Notes under the pieces: model-generated
Databases searched by the model: none
What the model saw: only the letters and a program-made list of their open reading frames with translations
What the model was told of the DNA's origin: nothing
NCBI GenBank assembly: GCA_937895785.1
Contig: CALBKW010000146.1
Location: 1-37,351 of the forward strand
Source: an uncultured Candidatus Melainabacteria bacterium
Lineage (GTDB): Bacteria; Cyanobacteriota; Vampirovibrionia; Gastranaerophilales; Gastranaerophilaceae
Length of the DNA stretch: 37,351 bases
Direction: 5' to 3'
In this document: positions 33,115-37,351 of the stretch, in pieces
Position numbering within the stretch: position 1 is the stretch's first letter
Layout of the letters: each line of letters starts with the position of its first letter
Program-made: the position numbers and the translations under genes

Positions 33115-33948
33115 CTAACCTTTCTTTAACAAGTTACAATTTTCATCTCTCTTACGTTCTTGATCTTTATAAATTCTTGTTCTATTTATAACTTCATCAA
33201 AATCAATTTTGTGCGCATCAAAATCAGGGCCGTCAACACACGCAAATTTAACTTCACCACCAACAGTGATTCTGCAAGCACCACACATGCCTGTGCCGTC
33301 AACCATAATAGGGTTCATACTTGCTTCTGTGTAGATACCTTTGTCACGAGTTAAGTTTGCAACTGCTCTCATCATAGGCATTGGACCTACTGCGATTGCG
33401 TAATCAACCTTTTCTTGACCCATAATTCTTTCTAAAACTTGAGTTACGAAACCTTTTTCACCTAGAGTTCCATCATCTGTTGTGATAAATAATTCAGTAC
33501 AAGCATCTTTCATTTTATCTTCCCAGAAGATAAGTTCTTTTGTTCTTGCACCCATAATCATATAAACTTTGTTTCCAGCTTCTTTAAATGCTTTTGCAAT
33601 CAAATAGCAAGGAGCTGCGCCGTATCCACCAGCCAAACAAACAACTGTACCATATTTTTTGATATGTGTTGGTTGACCTAAAGGTCCAACTAAGTCTGCT
33701 AATTCATCACCAACATTTAGCTCTGCCAATTGTTTTGTAGAATAACCTACAGCCATGAATACTAATGTTAAAATTCCGTTTTCTTTGTCTACATCAGCGA
33801 TAGTTAAAGGTACTCTTTCGCCATCTTTTGTAGCTCTGAATATAATGAATTGTCCTGCTTTTGCGTTACGAACAACAAATGGAGCTTCAATTTGAATTTC
33901 GTATTGATTTGGACAAATTTCTTTCTTTGATATAATTTTATAAGACAT
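33115..33948 (-). CDS. NfnA/SudB-like FAD and [2Fe-2S] NAD(P)H oxidoreductase subunit
   Basis: The 277-residue protein belongs to the group of dihydroorotate dehydrogenase electron-transfer subunits and NfnA/SudB. The N-terminal FAD domain has R-V-P-L-T-I (45-50). The NAD domain has G-G-Y-G-A-A-P (107-113) and a later A-V-G-P-M-P-M-M. A C-terminal [2Fe-2S] site reads D-G-T-G-M-C-G-A-C and F-A-C-V-D-G-P, giving ligands D217, C222, C225 and C237, an Asp-plus-three-Cys pattern as known in NfnA. NfnA normally pairs with NfnB. No nfnB lies beside it, and a divergent gene lies upstream, so it begins the operon. Its partner may be EtfAB. Confidence 0.88.
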   Translation of the reverse strand: MSYKIISKKEICPNQYEIQIEAPFVVRNAKAGQFIIFRATKDGERVPLTIADVDKENGILTLVFMAVGYSTKQLAELNVGDELADLVGPLGQPTHIKKYGTVVCLAGGYGAAPCYLIAKAFKEAGNKVYMIMGARTKELIFWEDKMKDACTELFITTDDGTLGEKGFVTQVLERIMGQEKVDYAIAVGPMPMMRAVANLTRDKGIYTEASMNPIMVDGTGMCGACRITVGGEVKFACVDGPDFDAHKIDFDEVINRTRIYKDQERKRDENCNLLKKG

Positions 33949-33985
33949 GTTACTATCCTTCTTTTTGTATAATAAGTTCCAATTT

Positions 33986-33994
33986 ATTATAACA
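33986..33994 (-). promoter_or_regulatory. Extended -10 promoter of the NfnA-like/etf operon
   Basis: On the minus strand these bases read TGTTATAAT, an extended -10 element 38 bases upstream of the ATG at 33948. No clear -35 is seen. A ribosome site (AAGGA) follows. Confidence 0.5.
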
Positions 33995-34044
33995 CAAGTA
34001 TAGTTTCATGTATAATAAAAAAATATAAATACAACAGGTGGTGT

Positions 34045-34725
34045 ATGAAGAACATAGCAATAATTTTAGCATCAGGTACAGGCGAACGCTTCGGCGAAAA
34101 TATCCCGAAACAATTTTATCAATTTGAAGGTAAAACTATTTTGGAGCATGCGATTGACGCTTTTGAAAAAAATAAAAATATTGACGAAATCATTTTGGTT
34201 ACAAACCCAAAATTCAGAGATTTAGCAGAAGAAATTTTGTCGAAAAATGATTATAAAAAAATTACAAAGCTTTTAAACGGTGGTAAAACAAGAGTTGAAA
34301 GTTCTTATATCGGAACATCTGAAGCACCTGATGAGGCAAATGTTTTAATCCACGATGCGGTCAGAGCTTTTGTTACGCAAAAAATTATTGACGATAATGT
34401 TGAAGCATTACAAAAATATGAAGCGGTTGGAACAGCCATTGATACAGTTGATACGATAATTCAAGTTGATGAAAACGAGGTTATTACAGCAGTTCCGCCG
34501 AGAAAATTTTTAAAACGAGTTCAGACTCCACAATCTTTTAGAGCTAGCTTAATCAAAAAAGCCCACGAATTGGCACTAGCAGATAAAAATGTAAGCTTCA
34601 CAGACGATTGCGGACTAATTTTGCGCTATAACCTAGCGCCAATCCACATAGTAGATGGTGATGAATTAAACATCAAAATCACTCACAAAAACGACTTAAA
34701 CATCATCAAAAACATGCTTGGTTAA
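34045..34725 (+). CDS. IspD/TarI-family cytidylyltransferase
   Basis: The 226-residue nucleotidyltransferase transfers CMP to an alcohol phosphate. It shows A-S-G-T-G-E-R-F-G with R15 and K22 (P-K-Q-F), I-H-D-A-V-R, T-V-D-T-I, P-R-K-F-L-K-R-V-Q-T-P-Q-S-F and the C-terminal N-I-K-I-T. These residues are shared by IspD (isoprenoid precursor synthesis) and TarI/ribitol-phosphate enzymes. Position next to surface glycosyltransferases would suit the second, but isolated ispD genes are common. AGGTGG lies 3 bases before the ATG. Both functions remain open. Confidence 0.85.
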   Translation: MKNIAIILASGTGERFGENIPKQFYQFEGKTILEHAIDAFEKNKNIDEIILVTNPKFRDLAEEILSKNDYKKITKLLNGGKTRVESSYIGTSEAPDEANVLIHDAVRAFVTQKIIDDNVEALQKYEAVGTAIDTVDTIIQVDENEVITAVPPRKFLKRVQTPQSFRASLIKKAHELALADKNVSFTDDCGLILRYNLAPIHIVDGDELNIKITHKNDLNIIKNMLG

Positions 34726-34730
34726 TATAT

Positions 34731-34759
34731 TTGCCACAAACGAGATAAATATGTAAACT
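34731..34759 (+). promoter_or_regulatory. Promoter predicting a leaderless GT2 mRNA
   Basis: TTGCCA (34731-34736) and TAAACT (34754-34759) are 17 bases apart. The -10 ends only 6 bases before the ATG at 34766, where transcription should start. No ribosome site precedes this ATG. Confidence 0.5.
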
Positions 34760-34765
34760 AGTGTA

Positions 34766-36013
34766 ATGAATAATGAAGTTTTGATATCAATAATTATACC
34801 TGTTTATAACGTTGAAGAATACTTGAGAGAGTGTCTTGATAGTATTCTTGCTCAAACTTTCAATAATTTTGAAGTGATTTGCGTTGATGACGGCTCAACT
34901 GATCAATCTTTAGACATTTTGAAGGAATACGCACAAAAAGATTCTAGATTTGTAATTATTCATCAAGAAAATCAAGGCGCTGGAAGTGCAAGAAATAAGG
35001 GTATAGAACTTGCTAAAGGAAAGTATGTTCAGTTTTTAGATTCTGACGATTATTTTGAACCTACGATGCTAGAAGAAATGTACAATCACGCAGAAAAATA
35101 CAATGCCGATATGACAGTTTGTTCAGCTTGCAAAGTTGATGAAAATAAAAATATAATAGAAAGTCAGAATCCTAATTCACCAATAAACCTTGATTTAGCA
35201 CCTATGGAAACCCCTTTTTCTTGGGTTGATTTTAAAGATGACATTTTCACAATGTTCAACGTTGTCATTTGGAACAAATTATTTTCGAAAGATTTAATCA
35301 AAAAAAACAATTTAGAATTTCAAAATTTATCTAGTTGTAATGATGTTTCATTTGGTAATATTTCCAAAATTTGCGCAAAAAGAATTGTTATATTTAACAA
35401 AGAGCTTGTAAACTACCGTTTTCACAGAAAAGATAATATTTCTGCAACTAGAGGGAAACATGCCCAAAATATTATACTTGCATTTTTAAAAATAAAAGAG
35501 TTTTTAAAAAAACAAAATTTGTACAAAACATTGAAAAATAGCTACATCAAAGCAGGCAAAATGCATATATCTTGGGAAATTGGAAACTGTGACGACTTGG
35601 AATATAAAAATTTCACTAAAAAACTAAAAGAATTGATGCCAAAGGATTGGGAACTTTTCAAACCTGTATTGAGAAAAGAATTTCTAACTCTGGAATATTT
35701 AAATAACTTTATTGGTAGCAAAAAAGTTATGTTGTGGGGTGCAAGTTTATTCATACAAAACCTTTTGAGTTTTGAAAAAACTCAAAACCCTAATATATTA
35801 GGGTTTGTTGATAGAAATCGAGCCTCTTGGGGGAAAATGTGCGGAAATTATAAAATATACTCACCTAAAGATATCAATTCAATTGCACCAGAAGGTGTAT
35901 TATTAACAGTACTTTCAAATCACGAAACAATATATGAGTCATTAAAAAAGGAGTTCAAAGAAAAATATCCAAATGTTGAACTTTTACCAAATATTTTTAT
36001 GGAGGTTTTATGA
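34766..36013 (+). CDS. Family 2 glycosyltransferase with extra C-terminal module
   Basis: The 415-residue protein has a GT-A family 2 domain in its first 230 residues: S-I-I-I-P-V-Y-N, D-D-G-S-T-D (41-46) and the metal-binding D-S-D-D (92-95). It adds a sugar from a nucleotide donor to a surface polysaccharide. Residues 319-411 form a separate module (K-K-V-M-L-W-G-A-S-L-F, L-G-F-V-D-R-N, Y-S-P) that also ends the next protein, with 35 of 93 identical positions. No signal peptide or membrane segment is seen. It overlaps the next gene by 4 bases. Confidence 0.9.
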   Translation: MNNEVLISIIIPVYNVEEYLRECLDSILAQTFNNFEVICVDDGSTDQSLDILKEYAQKDSRFVIIHQENQGAGSARNKGIELAKGKYVQFLDSDDYFEPTMLEEMYNHAEKYNADMTVCSACKVDENKNIIESQNPNSPINLDLAPMETPFSWVDFKDDIFTMFNVVIWNKLFSKDLIKKNNLEFQNLSSCNDVSFGNISKICAKRIVIFNKELVNYRFHRKDNISATRGKHAQNIILAFLKIKEFLKKQNLYKTLKNSYIKAGKMHISWEIGNCDDLEYKNFTKKLKELMPKDWELFKPVLRKEFLTLEYLNNFIGSKKVMLWGASLFIQNLLSFEKTQNPNILGFVDRNRASWGKMCGNYKIYSPKDINSIAPEGVLLTVLSNHETIYESLKKEFKEKYPNVELLPNIFMEVL

Positions 36014-37224
36014 TAAAAATTCCTATAGTTTTAGCTTCCGACAAAAACTGTATTTCACAGATGTACACAACGATTTTATCGGCACTTGAAAACAAAAAAC
36101 AAGAATCTTTTTATGAATTTTATTGTTTAATACCTCAAAAATTTTCAAAATACACAAATAACAAGTTTTACAAACTAGTAAAAAAATACAAAAATGCAAA
36201 TTTGAAATTTGTAAAAATGAATAATGCATTTTCTGATATAAAAATGCAAATTCCTCATATAACTTACCCAACATTTTATCGTTTAAAAATGGCTGATTTA
36301 TTACCACAAGAGTATGAAAAGGCTATTTACCTTGATATTGATATTACAGTATTAGAGGATTTGACAGAACTTTTCAATATAAATCTTGAAGATAATTATA
36401 TTGGTGGTGTACATTCTATAAATTATTTTAATGATTATATAACAAAATCAAAACCTTACTATGATAGTATTGGTATACCAGATATGAGGTATTACATAAA
36501 TGCAGGAGTTATGCTATGGAATTTAAAGAAAATAAGAGAAGACAATTTAACGGCAAAATTTTTAGAATTATCTAAAAATACATATAAATATATGGATCAA
36601 GATATTATAAACCTTACTTGTTATGGGAAAATAAAACACATAGACTTTAAATTTAATACAATGACATCAATTAAACAAAGTTTTTTTGATAAACCAGAAA
36701 ATCGACAACAGGTCTTTGATTTTTACGGTGAAAAAAGTTTTCAAAATGCTGTTGAGCACCCTGTAATTATTCATTATGCCTCAGATGCAAAGCCTTGGAA
36801 TAATACTCAAATTTCATATAGAAAACAATGGCTTTACTATGCAAAAAAATCACCTTTCAAAAGTAATTTGAAACAACAATCTATCAAAAGTAAGTTTTTA
36901 GCAGTTATTCAACAATACAAGTTAAAAAAAGTTGCCTTTTGGGGGGCGAGTCTATTTCTAAAAGATTTAATTTTAACTAAAAAAATAAAACATCATAGAT
37001 TACTTGGTATTATTGATAAAAATAGTTCTATGCTAAACGAAAAAATTGGCAATATTCAAGTTTATTCACCTGAAGAATTGAGAACTTTAAATCCTGACAT
37101 TGTTATTTTTGCGGTAAAAAATAATAATCTTGAGATTTACCCTAAAATTAAAGAATACTTAAAAACTAATTACCCAAAAATAAAATTAGCACCAAACCCT
37201 TTTGATGCAGAAAGGAAATCTTAA
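36010..37224 (+). CDS. Family 8 glycosyltransferase with the same C-terminal module
   Basis: The 404-residue product has a GT8 domain in its first 280 residues: the D-I-D metal motif in Y-L-D-I-D-I-T-V (109-111), N-A-G-V-M-L-W-N-L (164-172), D-Q-D-I-I-N and H-Y-A-S-D-A-K-P-W (255-263). GT8 enzymes are retaining galactosyl- or glucosyltransferases, as in LPS core or capsule. The C-terminal 93 residues (306-398) repeat the module of the upstream GT2 protein. The gene looks even richer in AT than the rest of the window, with many lysine and asparagine codons, which may reflect acquisition by transfer. Its ATG overlaps the GT2 stop by 4 bases. Confidence 0.9.
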   Translation: MIKIPIVLASDKNCISQMYTTILSALENKKQESFYEFYCLIPQKFSKYTNNKFYKLVKKYKNANLKFVKMNNAFSDIKMQIPHITYPTFYRLKMADLLPQEYEKAIYLDIDITVLEDLTELFNINLEDNYIGGVHSINYFNDYITKSKPYYDSIGIPDMRYYINAGVMLWNLKKIREDNLTAKFLELSKNTYKYMDQDIINLTCYGKIKHIDFKFNTMTSIKQSFFDKPENRQQVFDFYGEKSFQNAVEHPVIIHYASDAKPWNNTQISYRKQWLYYAKKSPFKSNLKQQSIKSKFLAVIQQYKLKKVAFWGASLFLKDLILTKKIKHHRLLGIIDKNSSMLNEKIGNIQVYSPEELRTLNPDIVIFAVKNNNLEIYPKIKEYLKTNYPKIKLAPNPFDAERKS

Positions 37225-37226
37225 TC

Positions 37227-37351
37227 ATGAAATATGCAAGAATTATTCAACAATATAAATATGACTTAAAAACTTGGAATGGCAATGGCAATCTTGGTGA
37301 TTGTATTCAAAATTTAGCAGTTGAAAACCTATACAAAGAAATGGGTATGAA
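37227..37351 (+). CDS. Start of a polysaccharide pyruvyltransferase-like gene (partial)
   Basis: This frame starts at ATG 37227, preceded by AAAGGAAA, and remains open to the window end (41 complete codons). The sequence W-N-G-N-G-N-L-G-D-C-I-Q-N-L-A-V (22-37) matches the N-terminal 'N-x-G-D-x-I-Q' signature of polysaccharide pyruvyltransferase family proteins. These add ketal pyruvate to surface polysaccharides. It follows the GT8 gene by 2 bases, so it continues the surface glycan cluster. The catalytic part lies outside the window. Confidence 0.65.
   Translation, partial: MKYARIIQQYKYDLKTWNGNGNLGDCIQNLAVENLYKEMGM

Noticed and set aside
1..37351. CRISPR array, tRNA, rRNA, insertion sequence or prophage genes
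   Set aside because: I looked for regularly spaced direct repeats, tRNA-like cloverleaf ends, and transposase or integrase motifs and saw none. A dedicated tRNA or RNA-family search was not possible here.

Overview
The window is low-GC chromosomal DNA with dense, mostly operonic bacterial genes. No rRNA, tRNA, CRISPR array, transposase or phage gene is visible. The flagellum has both a P-ring protein (FlgI) and an L-ring protein (FlgH), so the cell has an outer membrane. Together with an S-layer-homology (SLH) surface protein, a DUF2229 protein, EtfAB and a stand-alone NfnA-like flavoprotein, this fits an anaerobic, fermentative, motile diderm. A gut or animal-associated Gastranaerophilales/Melainabacteria-type lineage is my best guess. 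That is inference, because no rRNA marker is present.

Region 1 (about 1-9340): a gene-poor left edge with a terminator and several palindromic repeats, then a minus-strand flagellar operon. Read 5' to 3' it is lytic transglycosylase, flgF, flgG, flgA, flgH, flgI, flgJ (rod-binding part only), a FlgM-like gene, flgN, flgK, flgL. It builds the distal rod, P and L rings and hook-filament junction. Region 2 (9342-13140): ligA, a small membrane protein, a SIMPL-domain exported protein, and convergent trxA. Region 3 (13253-18730): a compact plus-strand operon of a DEDDh exonuclease, an OPA-type organophosphate transporter, gmk, a Nif3-like protein, an exported protein and a MATE exporter.

Region 4 (18774-25188): a large SLH protein with a cysteine-rich N-terminus, an orphan DUF2229 protein, a glyA plus WecA/TagO-like operon, and a LysM membrane protein. 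Region 5 (25370-29830): a TPR protein, a YjbQ-family protein and a GH57 glycosidase. Region 6 (29879-33948, minus): NfnA-like flavoprotein, a newly located 58-residue four-cysteine protein, etfB, etfA and purA, packed with almost no spacers. Region 7 (34045-end, plus): an IspD/TarI-family cytidylyltransferase and a surface-polysaccharide cluster (GT2, GT8, start of a pyruvyltransferase-like gene). The GT2 and GT8 proteins share the same 93-residue C-terminal module.

The most interesting items are the NfnA-like/four-cysteine/EtfBA electron-transfer cluster, the shared C-terminal module on two glycosyltransferases of different fold, two promoters placed so that transcripts should begin at or next to the ATG (leaderless mRNAs), and the altered flagellar parts (split FlgJ, cysteine-free FlgH).
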